NCBI RefSeq assembly: GCF_050908995.1 | Contig: NC_135124.1 | Span: 9,920,001-9,984,000, forward strand | Direction of reading: 5' to 3' | Source: Andrena cerasifolii | Taxonomy: Eukaryota; Arthropoda; Insecta; Hymenoptera; Andrenidae | DNA: 64,000 nucleotides | In this document: in pieces, positions 28,101 through 37,533 of the stretch | How the letters are laid out: every line of letters starts with the position of its first letter | Position numbering within the stretch: the first letter of the stretch is position 1 | Made by a program: the position numbers and the translations under genes | Notes under the pieces: model-generated | Seen by the model: the letters and a program-made list of their open reading frames with translations, nothing else | What the model was told of the DNA's origin: nothing | Databases searched by the model: none

Positions 28101-31100
28101 GGCTAGGTGTTGCTGTTGCTGCTGCTGCATCTTGTGTTTCTGCATTTGCTGCATGTGCAATTGCTGCTGCTGCTGCTGCTGCTGCTGTTGCTGCTGGTTC
28201 AGATGCTCCTGCTGCTGCTGCATTACGTGCAACGGTTGTTGATTCAACTGATTGAGATAGTGGGGGGCTTGTTGTTGCGCCAGCTGATTTACAACTGCAT
28301 TTTGATGCTGTGGTTGTTCTTGCTGCTGCAATATCTGCATATGCTGCATCTGCTGGTGATGCTGCAACAACTGCTGTGGTTGCTGTTGCTGCTGCTGCGT
28401 CATGTTGTTGAAATTGGCGCCCTGCTGATTCATGATCAGCGGATTTCCCATCAGCATCCCCGACATATTGTGCTGACCTAACCTTTGCTGAGGATTCCTC
28501 GTTGCACAGCCGTTCACGTCTTGATTCTGGGAGGGTGAGTTCAGTGTCTGATGGCAGATCTGTTGGTTGCTCTGCTGAACTTGCAAATTGGGGATTGCGA
28601 TCGGCCACACCTAAAATGCAAGGAGTTTTTACACGTGATTGCTGTAGCTGGAGTGAAAGTGGAGTGAGTTGGTGAAGGAGAGAGTAATGAGTGAGTGTGG
28701 AAGGTAGGGAAGGGCGTGTAAGGTGAAGGGGGAGACCGGGAGTGGGCACGGTTAAGGGCAGACGGAGTTTGGGAGGGAGAAGGGAAAGAGTTGGAGGATA
28801 TATAACGTTAGCATTGACATGAATTTTAAAAGAGTTTACCTGCGCTAGTAGGGGATTAAACCCTACTAGGAGTAGGGATGTTTTTGACGGCTTAAGACTT
28901 AGACTAGAAGGGGATCGAATTACAACAGGTGGTATCGGGCGGGGAAGGGGAGGGACAGCAGTACCGGGGTATTTGAAGAAGGGATGGGGGAGGTATTGGG
29001 GGGGAGGTATTGGGAAGAGGAAGGATGAAAAAAGGATGTGTAGGATGTCCGGTTGGGGGGAAGAGACATGGGAGCATGTGTGGGAGGTATGCTTGCGATG
29101 GGGGGAGGAGAGAGGGTGGCAAGGTATTGTGAATAATGTTGGCTGAAACCGTGATTTGTGAATCACGAGTGATCCGATCGCGTTCGTTTCCAATCACGGT
29201 GATTTTTCACAGTGATCCGTGATTTTCGTGATCGCTTCTGATTGGTGAAGAGCATAACTGCTCTTTGCACGCGCCACATAACCCCAATTTCTACTTTCTC
29301 TCGAAACATTCTCAAGTCCTCACTGTTCTTATAGAATCTCAGTTGCATATTTTGAACCAATGCAATCGTTCTTGATCTATTTAAATTAACGAATATTTCT
29401 TCACTTTACTTAAAAAGTATAATGTATATGTGAATACTTTAGCCAATCAAATCAGTGCGTGTATACATTGACTATTTATGAATGTACATTCTATATATTC
29501 GCCGAATTAGCACGCTTTGACTGTAACACAAGCTATATTGAAGTATTTTATAAAAAATAATTCAATCAAGATCAAGGATTACGATCGCAGTAAACAATTC
29601 ACTCGAGTTAAAAAAATCACAATCACGACCGTGATCGCGATTCTGCGATCACTGTGATAAATCACTGTTAGTGATTTTGCACTCCATCCCTAATTGTGAA
29701 GGAAGTGCTAGGGGATGAGGGAGAGGGGAGGCTGAGGAGAATAGATATATGGAAGTGACAGAGGAAGCGGAGGTCAAGGATAGGGAAGGGGGGTGATTGT
29801 GTGAGCGTAAGCGGAGGCTAGGGTAAGAGGGGCGTGCGTGCGAGCGGAGCGTGACGGCGTAGTTATAAGGGCTTAGGTTAAGGTTTAGGTTAAGTTAGTG
29901 TAAGTTTCAGGTGTATGTTATGGGTGTAACGGCGGAGAAAGGAGAGATGTAAGGCGGGGGATTGTATCTCTCAGGGGACCGATAAAGAGCATATATAGGT
30001 TCATTAGCAATTTAATTGAGATTACTGTTACATTACCTGCGATCCATTTGGCACCGATGAACCTTGAACTCCAGACGCCGCAACAATAGCCCTCTCGCGC
30101 TGTGCCATGAGTTGTGAGACCGAGACTCCAGGGAAAATTCCAATCCCCCCTAGTTTTCTCTTCTTCTTCTTGTTAAGACCATCTGCAAAGTCGAACAAAA
30201 TAGATACTAACCAAATTTTCATCGCTGAATATTCAATGGAATCAAGGAAATATCTGAGCCCCCAATGAAATCCTAAAGCGCGGTGACTCCACAGGATTGT
30301 GGAGAATTAAAATACGACTCATTTCCCTAACTCTAATTTTGACCCTCCGCTTATTATTCAAGCGCCGCTTCGGACTGCTTAATGAACAAGTGTTTCACTC
30401 GAAGTCCCACCCGCAAGGTTAAATCCCATTTAGCACGACAATTCTAAGATTCCTCCCCTTTTATTCACTCACGCTCCTTATTAGCAAACCTCATTTACTC
30501 TCAGATAGGTAGCAACTGCAAATTATCAAATTGCAGACCCACCCTTTCACAGGAATAATGAATACATATATACGTAGTTAAACGAACAATATTGCATTTC
30601 AATTTTATTGAAACTCTTTTCGTCGCAACTTACTATTTCCGGACAAAATAATTCCCACGAGATTGTGTACGAAGTGGGACAAGTGTTAAAAAAGATTCGA
30701 CAAAATCTGGTGGTGTTTCTACACTTTCTACATATTTAAAGAAATCTCATCGACGGACGAGTATCTGTTTGATATTCCGCGGAAGAAAAACGAAACCGTG
30801 CGATTCCGCGCGATCAATGGCCGACAAGCTGCCATAAAAAGCGTTCACACTGCGAAATTACCTTGATTTACGAGGAGGACGGGAAAGCAGGATGGTAAAA
30901 GGGTGCCAAAGGGGATGGTTTTCAATGGCGGTCTTTTATCCGTGAGCCTACAGCGGATAATTATTCTCCACAGCTTCAATGGGGGTAGATAATTCGGAAG
31001 TGGGAGGAAGGAGGATCGAAGAAACCGGGGGAGAACGGATGAGAGGAAGGGAGACGGGGGTGGATGTAATAATGAATCCACCTAGGAGAGCGAGGCAAGC

Positions 31101-34100
31101 TTGTCTGCAGCGGCGATAGTTTAACCCGATTTCCAAGGGGGCGAAGATTTGCGTAAAATCTTTCAAGCATTTTGTGGCTTCCCGCGCGAGGGAGGAAAGT
31201 CCGCATGAACGCGTAAAATTCGCCTCTCCCTCTTCCACCCCGAAAATCTGCAGTCAATGGCTCACGGCCATAAACGCTGCCGTCGTTAAGCCTGACGAAG
31301 GAGAGATGACGTAGCAATTACGGGATACGACGGGATATCGTCGGAGGGTGTTTGAGGCTTGATCGCTGGAAATATGGGCGATGATATCGCGGATTTTTAA
31401 GTGGGACTCGCTGCGAGGAAACTCCCCGCCAAACGTTAAACCGTCGGAATCTCTTTCCAGTTCCCTTCTGGATCGAATGGGCGCTCCTTCCTGCCGCGTT
31501 ACTTTCATCTACAGTATATTCAACGTGACGAGATATCATCGACAGATTTCAAGTAATACAGTTCGAATGGAAATCGTACACTCTGACGAGCAGACGAGTC
31601 TCGCAGGGATGCTAACCGAAGATCGTTCCCATCGTTTTCAAGCGACCCTCGCGGTACGGATCGTAGTCGACGCTTCGCTACCAAGTTTCGATAGAGGAGG
31701 CAAGATGAACGGGCCAACGAGCGCAATTATGGCAATCTGTTCCTCTCGGGGCTGCTAAACCGAAACTTCTCTGCGGCTGACTCGGTGGCACGGCGGGTCT
31801 CGACGGCACTCGAATTACTCGACCCCCGATCGAACCTCGGCCGGGGACTGATCTCTCGATTCTCCCATGACGGTGCCAGCGTTGGGTCGGACGCAACGAC
31901 GTGGCCGAGCCGTTGAAGCGGACTAAACGGAAGCGGTGTAAAACGCGCTTGCGCGACCGCAAGCAGGACGTCGGCCGAGGACGAAACGGAGGTGGTTTGG
32001 AGGGATCTCGGGCGGGGGTGAACATGACTCGGGGCAGGCGCAAGAATCACAACCGGACACAGACGTTGGACCGCAGGCTCCTCTTTTCTCCGCTTCCCAT
32101 TTGGAACACCGCGGCGCCGCTGCCTCTTCGTACCGAAATTAACCCTTATCAACTCTCTGTCCGCCACCACCACCACCGTCCGCCATCCACCCCCAGCCAT
32201 CGTCGTCCTCCTTCCTGCTCGGCCCCCCCACCAGACCGGCTACGTCCAAACTACCATCGTCGCGTTGACGTCGCTGGCAGCGAATGAGCGGATTCTTTCC
32301 TCCTCCCGGGACTTATTGATCGCCCCGACGATAAGAAGACACGAGCTGGCCGATTGGTTCGGTTCCTCTTTCGAGCGATCTCGCGGCCTCTCTTGCTAGC
32401 CCGACAGCGATACAGGCGCTGCTCGCGTGGCCAGATTGCAGAAACGGGGAGGGTCCGACGCAAGCTTGTGGACCGTCTGATCACTCGCGCGAGAGGAGCT
32501 TTAAATGTCGGGGATCTGTGGGACACTTTTAAAATTACTTACAGCAGGCTTCCTGAAACTGAGTACACCTTCGGATGGAGGTATCAAGTGTCGTCGTTAT
32601 TGGCTGCAGTTACAGGGAAATAGAACCTAAGAGCTTTTTAAATCTGGATTGGAGACAAGACAATGGGTCGAGGTGGCTAGTTTTAAGTGCAACGGTGCAC
32701 CAGATTGTCAACAGAATGTATCCATGCACAGTTCCAGCGCACCTGCAAGCACGGAGTAATCCGTGACCCGTAGATAATCATGAGAAGTAGAATCACGGAA
32801 TATTCCGTGAGCCAATCGGTGGAGTGTCGAAACAATTTACAGGCATATGTACACAGGGAACACCTTAAGGTTCCCAGGGACCTGTTCCCCGCGACAAGGC
32901 GATAAACCCCGAGAGCTGCAGAGGTGTTCGCGCCGGGAAGGTGGATAGAGGCGCGCTCCCTGTGAAATCGTTTTCTCCAGGATGTATCAGCGTCGCGAGG
33001 GCGTATCGCGCCGCCGTAACACGGCCGTGATCGATCGAACAAACGGAGGGGGTGGCCTGGGTTCGTCGCGGAAAATTGTTTAACAGGGCAAGAAAGACGT
33101 AACGCAGCCAAGCGATCGATCCTGTTAACGCGTCTCGGTTCCCCTTGACACGCGCGACATCGTCGACACGCTCCCGTTGGCTCGACGTGTCGACGAGATT
33201 CGGTGAACGCGACGAGGAATCGTGGAAGCCAACAGAAGCCTCCGCGAATCGCGAATTAAATTCCGGAAGCTTTGTTTGGCGCGGTATAATCGCCGCCCTT
33301 GTTGACCAGGCGACGGATCCGGCGCGTATCGAAATCGAGAGTACACTCAGATGCAAGTAACGAGCCGTTGGAATTCCATTAATCGCGTCGATCCAGTTCC
33401 GCTTTCTCAGCCGCCGGTAGTCTCCCTTGGCAAGCCGCGGCGCATAAAACTGCTCCCCCCCACCCTCGGGGCAGGATCGAGCAAAAGGAGAACAGAGGAG
33501 AAATGAAATCGACTTTCGTTATTGAGACTCGTATTTGTGGAACAGCGACGACGATAAAGATTCATTCGATTCCTCCTACCCCCAGCCATCCTCCCTCGTC
33601 CTCGCCCCAGCTTATTCTTTTTACTCTCGCTCCCCCGCGTCTGCTATTCCGAGGGGTGTATGTTTGCACGCCGCGCGAGCGTATTACCCCCCTACCATGC
33701 TGTTCGAATGCCCGGAGAAAGGGAAACGCAGGGGAATGAAAAAGGAAGAAAGGAGGAGGACGAGGGCGGGGGAGACGTTTTCTCGGGCCGCGTCGTTTTA
33801 TATCACCGGAAAATTGGAATCGAAGCGACGCCCCCGTGTGCGCGAACGCTCGCGTCGATGTTAAAACGACCCTATAAACTCCCGCGGAAACACTCGCGGA
33901 GACTGTATACACGGTGTGCTCATTTTACTTTTGTCCGGCGTTTCTTTTAGAGGTTCTTGATGCAACTTAGGCGAGATTTCTGAATGTTCATTGAATTTCG
34001 AGTTTCTTTTGCTACAGAAAGGGTGCCCTTGAGACGCATTCAACGATGCTTAACACGATGATTTTTGAAGACACGCGAGGTCCAGGATGAAGAACGGAGA

Positions 34101-36754
34101 TGCTGTAAGAAATCGAATTTTTTTAAAAGGTATTCTACCTTTTTTAAGTACATAGATCTATTGGCTTTGGGTACAGAACGATTGTTCTCCTACGTTTAAT
34201 GTGTAAACTCCGACTTAAAATTTTGCCCACTACTTTTAAACCACCCTATATTACCTACTTGTACGATACGCTACACTTCAAAGTGTACCATACCACGCAG
34301 AATGCACCGATTCTCGTTAGACCTCAGAAGTTAAACTGCGTTGAGCATAGTTTGTCCTCGGATAGGCGACTATCCAAGAACACCTATGTGCTGTTGGCGA
34401 ATCGATACTACACAGTCCATCTAAAACCGTATGTTGCTACTTACAAGGGAAGATCCCGAACCCGAATATTCAAAAAATTCTGAAACTTTGTTAATATATA
34501 GGGAATTTCCTCCTGATTATAACGCAATTTTTGTTTGCTGCCCAAATTCACTCGAAGGAGATGAAATTAACCCCTGAAAATTCGGCTATTTTCCGATTTT
34601 CTGTTATAACTCGCAAACTGTAAGAGATAGAAAAAAGGTTTCAAGACAAAAGTTTATTCTTTTAATTAGATCTATCATTTGGTAAAAAAATTATTTTACA
34701 GTTCACGAGTTATAACACAAAATCGAGAAATAATCGGATATTCAGGGGCGAATTACACCCCCTTAGAGTGAATTTGGGCAGCAAACAAAAATTGCTTTGT
34801 AATCAAGAGGAAATTCCCTACATATTCACAAAGTTTCAGAAGTTTCTGAATTTCCGGGTTCGGGATCTTCCCTTGTTAGTCAACGATCAGCACTGATGGA
34901 AGCTAAACTGAAGGAAAAAAGGAAAACCTAGTAGTACAAGTCTGTAATAAGTCAGACATCGAATTAATAGCGCGATCTGACCTCGCAGAAGGCGCGGTGG
35001 ATACGAAACACGGTTAAAAAGTTCGCGGAAAGGCTACGAGAGTTAAATCGCTAAGCCGGCAAACGACCGAAATACACTCAGCGAATTTCAATTCACCGCG
35101 ACGCTATTGTTTCCCCTGGTAACGCGAGAGATCGCCGGAGCACGCCTCTCGTTGCGCAGACTTCGCGCGGAATAGCAGCCGTTTAATTAGCGACGCGACG
35201 AAGAAAGGGAAAGATGAAAAAGAAAGGAGGAGGGTGGGGAGGGTAGGGTCGAGGGAAAGAGGAGAGAAAAAAAGGGGCGACCTCGGTCGGTTATAGGATT
35301 TAGTAATGAAATCCGGACGGAGAGTTTAGCCGCCACGGTGATACATCATTCCACCCCCGGCAGGGCAAACGCCTCCATCGCTTCTCCGTCGTGCTAGCCG
35401 CCTCCACCCCTTTTTTTCACCGACATCGGGAAGTTTAATGCCATCTCTCGCTGCGAGAGAAGGAGAGCGAAGGAAAGGGGTGGCAACAGAACCCGCTAAT
35501 GCCGCAATTTCGTCCTTCCTTTTCTTCCACCCCAATCTACCCGCCCTCCCCCCCTTACATCCCATCAACCTTGGGACTTTTCTCCCGTCCTAATGATCAC
35601 GGGGCTCGCGAGGAAAAACTTTTGGTCGTCTTCCAATAAAAGTTTCCGCCCCGTGTTTTCTGGTACGACGGTGAATAAACGTTCCCGGCGATTATGGCGC
35701 GTCGCTCCGTCGGCCACCGGCGGCCGGAACTTTGTTAATACGACGGATCGATGGGAAAACTTCTGCAGGGGCGGGGGAGGGAGGGGCGATATATATTGAT
35801 GGCACACGGAGGATGCGTACGTGCGCCTCCCCGCGGTCGGGGCTCTGTGTACGTGAGATTGATTGGCGTGTATGTATAATGCGATCGAGTTGGGCCGAGT
35901 TGACGGCTGGTTCGGGCCGTGCCGAGAAACTTTTCCCCCGCGGGGGAAATTCTGATTTTGATCGATCGACACTAGCCGTCCGTTGCGGGGGATGAAAGTC
36001 TTGACTGGCCGGGAAAATTCCTTCCGCGCGATTTCTCTCGCGAGATTACCTCTGGGAGGAATACGTTTTCTAATCGAGCCACTTTGGCCCTGGCGCTTCT
36101 CGTTCGACGGGCCCGGGGAGAGTGGGATTTTCACGGCTCCGTGGATCGCCGGGCACCGACGCTGGGAACCGGAAAGTTTCTCAAACGGCGGATAGATACC
36201 GGGAATTAATCGATTCGATGGTCGAAATGCTTACGCGGATCGCTAAACGAGAGAGACTTAGAGTCGGCAGAAATTCATTTCTCGAAATCCTCTGACGAAA
36301 CTCTGCGCAGACATTATCATATACTAGACATCAGACGTATAAAAAATGTAAAACGTACAGGCTGGTGAATATGCAAAGTATGCAAATTACTGTAGCCGTG
36401 TCAAGAGGACTGAGAAATATACCGCGTCGTCACTCCTAAAGTCTCCCACGTGAAAGCGACGAGGGTCTCGATGGGCCGGAGGCCTCTAAATTAATGGAGA
36501 AGCGGAATCGCCGCGCAAGGTCGCGTACTCTTACCTTTTCGGGGTTTGTCCGGCGACGCTGGCGAGTCTGCGTTCACGTGAGCCGCGCTCGCGGCCTGGC
36601 CGGAGGATAATGTCGAGGAGGAGACCGCCGTGGTACAGGATGCAACAGGACTGCTGGCCGCCGTTATCGGCAGCAAAAGTTTCCTCTTATGGTTGCAGAG
36701 CTTGGTCATCTCCCGTGTCTTGCCCTGATCCGGGCTCCAAGGCCGTGTCGCAAC
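16959..36754 (-). CDS. sba: MBD5/MBD6-family chromatin protein (six-banded orthologue), seven exons, 5' partial
   Basis: The coding region is joined from 36754-36535, 30182-30037, 28610-23775, 23656-22795, 21810-21676, 19193-18818 and 17184-16959. All junctions have GT/AG ends and compatible phases, and the total of 6801 bases ends in TGA. Three blocks identify the family. TKLCNHKRK lies just after where the MBD would end, KKRKANPQTVASMLH lies in the long exon, and a PWWP domain is followed by SEGLEAHHRARKKFRKS and AIQEAMSELDK. Human MBD5 has close counterparts of all three in the same order. Known for the family: MBD5/6 and Drosophila six-banded associate with the PR-DUB (BAP1/Calypso-ASX) H2A deubiquitinase in the nucleus, and the MBD does not bind methyl-CpG in the usual way. 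The N-terminal MBD exon is absent or unrecognised in this window. The window portion (2266 residues) is longer than vertebrate MBD5, mainly because of Q-rich expansion. Orthology is inferred from motif order, not a database search. Confidence 0.85.
17185..18817 (-). other. sba intron between the PWWP and terminal exons
   Basis: This 1633-base interval is bounded by GTGAGT (donor side, 18817) and TTTTTCTAG (acceptor side, 17185). It is AT-rich, and no further coding block or element is seen. Confidence 0.85.
18818..19193 (-). CDS. sba: sba exon: PWWP domain
   Basis: The exon has 376 bases. The acceptor is CCTGCTTCCTCAG before ACCTAACTTTG (phase 1) and the donor is TTTAGGAA before GTGAGT (phase 2). 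About 60 Ser/Lys-rich residues lead into VGELVWGATRGSSAWPGKVE, a PWWP fold signature in which the name motif reads SAWP. VWVRWYGGGGGRTQVEV follows, with the aromatic residues of a typical methyl-lysine cage, and then KALKSLSEGLEAHHRARKKF. Vertebrate MBD5 ends with a PWWP and an almost identical LxEGLEAxxRxRK helix. Family knowledge says PWWP domains bind nucleosomal DNA and methylated histone lysines. The five-glycine run is unusual. GC content is markedly higher here than in the flanking introns. Confidence 0.93.
19194..21675 (-). other. sba intron upstream of the PWWP exon
   Basis: The interval is about 2.5 kb, bounded by GTCAGT and CTTCCTCAG. It is mostly AT-rich. Short frames in it lack support. 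Confidence 0.75.
21676..21810 (-). CDS. sba: sba exon: small basic linker exon
   Basis: This 135-base exon has an acceptor at CGACAG before AGACGTTGAAG and a donor at CAAGATG before GTCAGT. It enters and leaves in phase 1, matching both neighbours. It encodes ETLKQAEGVVSTVRCEGREH followed by ALGRGIKRKLDSIHSMHSTL, then HEDQD. IKRKLD is a plausible basic patch. The exon was found by searching for a phase-1 bridge between the acidic exon and the PWWP exon. A second acceptor 13 bases upstream (TTGACAG, exon start 21823) keeps this frame open but would be phase 0. This is the least certain exon because it is short and has no family motif I can name. Confidence 0.72.
21811..22794 (-). other. sba intron carrying a GA microsatellite
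   Basis: The interval is bounded by GTGAGG and the CGACAG acceptor. It holds a GA-repeat tract at 22131-22182 and AT-rich sequence. The donor-side end also contains the alternative stop at 22763 and the second GT at 22766. Confidence 0.7.
22131..22182. repeat. (GA)n microsatellite
   Basis: About 26 GA dinucleotides occur with a few A or C interruptions (ACAG, GAAAGA). On the gene strand the tract is polypyrimidine (TC)n within an intron. Confidence 0.95.
22795..23656 (-). CDS. sba: sba exon: acidic, Tyr/His-rich segment before the PWWP
   Basis: The exon has 287 codons plus one base. The acceptor is TTCGCCGTTTCAG before CCAATGG (phase 0), and the intron to the Q-rich exon is only 118 bases. 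The preferred donor is GACGACG before GTGAGG (phase 1), because it joins in frame to the 21810 exon. The peptide contains repeated HxxH-type His/Tyr motifs (GHYQPILYHSQHYVPN) and then many acidic residues. Near the end it reads PPGLYPHLYNYRSDSNG and FVYAQEADD. If the donor is not used, the frame continues GEETDSSSEE and stops at TGA 22765-22763, giving a protein without the PWWP. A second GT (GTGAGC, exon end 22767) lies at that stop. No known domain is recognised in this exon. Confidence 0.88.
23775..28610 (-). CDS. sba: sba exon: long Gln-rich region with conserved KKRK...TVASMLH motif
   Basis: This single uninterrupted exon has 1612 codons. The acceptor is CTTGCATTTTAG before GTGTGGCCG and the donor is TCCACG before GTAATA, both phase 0. 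The GTG at 28610 is a valine after the acceptor, not a start. The first ~250 residues are dominated by glutamine tracts, including a 12-Q run at 28196-28161 written in mixed CAG/CAA codons. They are followed by a Ser/Thr/Pro-rich stretch with phospho-type SP and TP sites. Near 25150 is SKKKAYKKRKANPQTVASML, which resembles the RKRKxPPTTVLSLL block of human MBD5. After it comes a region alternating hydrophobic residues with Gln, Asn and Gly. The Q-rich part is expected to be disordered. The CAG-rich antisense strand creates several long shadow frames that are not genes. Confidence 0.93.
28161..28196 (-). repeat. CAG/CAA repeat encoding 12 glutamines
   Basis: This is the longest pure glutamine run in the Q-rich exon, written mainly as CAG with CAA interruptions. 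Similar shorter Q tracts lie through 27630-28400. Confidence 0.9.
28845..28869. repeat. perfect 9-bp stem hairpin in intron
   Basis: CTAGTAGGG and CCCTACTAG flank a 7-nt loop GATTAAA. Confidence 0.7.
29127..29700. mobile_element. non-autonomous hAT-like element with 8-bp target duplication
   Basis: ATTGTGAA at 29127-29134 is repeated exactly at 29693-29700, flanking a 558-base insert. The right end, read inward, begins TAGGGATGGAGTGCAAAATC, a typical hAT terminus. The left end, TAATGTTGG, is a degraded partner. Both subterminal regions carry many inverted copies of GTGATC and CACGGT-like motifs (29147-29245 and 29605-29680), as expected for transposase-binding repeats. There is no coding capacity. 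It interrupts an intron of the sba-like gene, and the unusual G-rich intron resumes on either side. Confidence 0.75.
30037..30182 (-). CDS. sba: sba exon: lysine-rich (probable NLS) segment
   Basis: The exon is 146 bases long. The acceptor is TTCGACTTTGCAG before ATGGTCTT, where two bases complete a GAT codon with the previous exon's G. The donor is GATCGCAG before GTAATG (phase 0). The peptide starts DGLNKKKKRKLGGIG and continues IFPGVSVSQLMAQRERA. The KKKKRK run looks like a monopartite nuclear localisation signal, which fits a chromatin protein. The ATG at the acceptor is out of the coding frame and is not a start. Placement between the TKLCNHKRK exon and the Q-rich exon rests on exact phase agreement on both sides. 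Confidence 0.83.
34279..34398 (+). pseudogene. 5S rRNA-like sequence (pseudogene or 5S-derived SINE head)
   Basis: The 120-nt stretch follows animal 5S rRNA from end to end. ACCATACCACGC is near the 5' end, then ACCGATTCTCGT, then CAGAAGTTAAACTGCGTTGA (5S: GAAGTTAAGCAGCGT), GGATAGGCGAC (5S: GGATGGGTGAC), GAACACC and the 3' end GTGCTGTTGGC. Length equals the usual 5S length. GCATAG and CTATGT, the expected helix V arms, stay complementary despite changes. The 5' strand of helix I is not complementary to the 3' TGTTGGC, and no T-run terminator follows, so an active 5S gene is unlikely. The alignment is from memory of the 5S consensus, so the exact identity is not stated. Confidence 0.7.
34444..34875. 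repeat. foldback element with ~180-bp inverted arms
   Basis: The left arm at about 34444-34623 and the right arm at about 34697-34875 are inverted copies, with a ~73-base loop. Exact shared blocks include CAAGGGAAGATCCCGAACCC at the outer ends, TAGGGAATTTCCTC and TTTTTGTTTGCTGCCCAAAT further in. Arm divergence is roughly one base in eight by eye. It starts 46 bases after the 5S-like sequence and may belong to the same element. There is no coding capacity. Confidence 0.85.
36535..36754 (-). CDS. sba: sba exon: segment following the MBD, TKLCNHKRK motif
   Basis: This exon encodes 73 codons plus one base. The acceptor is TTCTTGTTTCAG before GTTGCGACACGG (phase 0). The donor is AAAAG before GTAAGAG (phase 1). 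The peptide begins VATRPWSPDQGKTREM and continues TKLCNHKRKLLLP. The human MBD5 sequence directly after its MBD contains a near-identical TKLCxHKRK block, which anchors the frame and orientation. The rest is Ser/Ala-rich, with SPASPDKPRK at the end. An in-frame ATG lies upstream of the acceptor, but the strong polypyrimidine-AG and the family alignment argue that this is an internal exon. The preceding MBD-coding exon should end in phase 0, and none was recognised downstream of 36755 on the plus coordinate. Confidence 0.85.
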
Positions 36755-37533
36755 CTGAAACAAGAACATAAAGCACTCGTTACTTTCCAACCGTTCGTCT
36801 CTGGCCCCCGAGGAGGATCGATTCGAGCCGATGCTTCTGGAAACCGCGAACGTCGTTCTAACACGCAACGATCTTCGTCGTCGAATTGTCAGCTGTCGCA
36901 GTCAGGCCACTGCGACAGCGAAAGGCTACGACGCGAGCCAAAGAGTCGCATTCCGTCAGCGAACGAAGAAGAAGGGACGCTAGCGGCGTGGATTACATGG
37001 AATATAATTTTTGCGCATTCTTCATGATTTCCAAGTTTCGTCGTATCAGTTCGTAAAGTAGTGGATTCGAGGGAAAGGAGCCTCGTAAAAAGAGTCACGC
37101 TCGCACTTTCGCGGTATAACGTCCGGAGTTTACGAGGGAATAACCTTTGGCATTTGCTCAAGCGATCCCGGGCATAACCCCCCGAGACACGGATAATGGA
37201 GATTGACTGTACGAGCGCGGACATTGAAATAAACAGGCGGAATCACGTAATGAAACGAATAAATCCGCCTACGACCCAGTTCCGCGGCACGAAACGCGGC
37301 GCGGGCCGCGTGTTCTCGCGCCGGTGTATCCGTCGCCCGTTGCATTATACATCGCGACGCTTAAATTCCGGTTATGGGGACAATTCTTTGAAAGCTTCGA
37401 TAATTATCCAATTACGCGTAACTGCACCCTCCGCTCGCGCGCGCCCGTCGCGTCGCACGCGAATGTAATTCGATTTTCTAGCAGCTTTGACTATAGTCTG
37501 CGTGGATTAGACATTGCTGAACAAAATGGGATA
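36755..37533. other. presumed 5' intron of the sba-like gene, proximal part
   Basis: No MBD-coding exon is recognised immediately upstream of the 36754 acceptor. The sequence is CpG-rich and shows no gene or repeat of note. Confidence 0.5.

Larger units (their letters stand above)
28611..30036 (-). other. sba intron, strongly G-rich on the plus strand
   Basis: This 1426-base intron lies between the lysine-rich and Q-rich exons. The segments 28650-29125 and 29701-29990 are rich in G and A and poor in C on the plus strand. They flank a hAT-like insertion at 29135-29692. On the transcribed strand this makes a long C/T-rich RNA. Confidence 0.8.
30183..36534 (-). other. sba intron, 6.35 kb, with repeats and GC-rich block
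   Basis: The interval is bounded by GTAAGAG (36534) and GACTTTGCAG (30183). It contains a CpG-dense block at about 31.7-33.4 kb, a 5S rRNA-like sequence at 34279, a foldback repeat at 34444-34875 and purine-rich DNA near 35.2-35.5 kb. No additional exon with matching phase was recognised. Confidence 0.75.

Noticed and set aside
28090..29193. 367-codon minus-strand open frame ending in Ala-rich sequence
   Set aside because: It overlaps the Q-rich exon in another frame (CAG read as GCA, giving Ala) and runs through the C/T-rich intron.
31727..32200. 157-codon minus-strand frame in the GC-rich intron block
   Set aside because: Overlapping frames exist on both strands, with no domain and no splice phase that fits the gene.
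34279..34398. Functional 5S rRNA gene
   Set aside because: Helix I is not complementary, several conserved positions differ and no Pol III T-run terminator follows, so it is listed as a pseudogene or SINE head.
35565..36134. 189-codon minus-strand frame
   Set aside because: The composition is that of GC-rich noncoding DNA, with no recognisable motif and no fitting splice junction.
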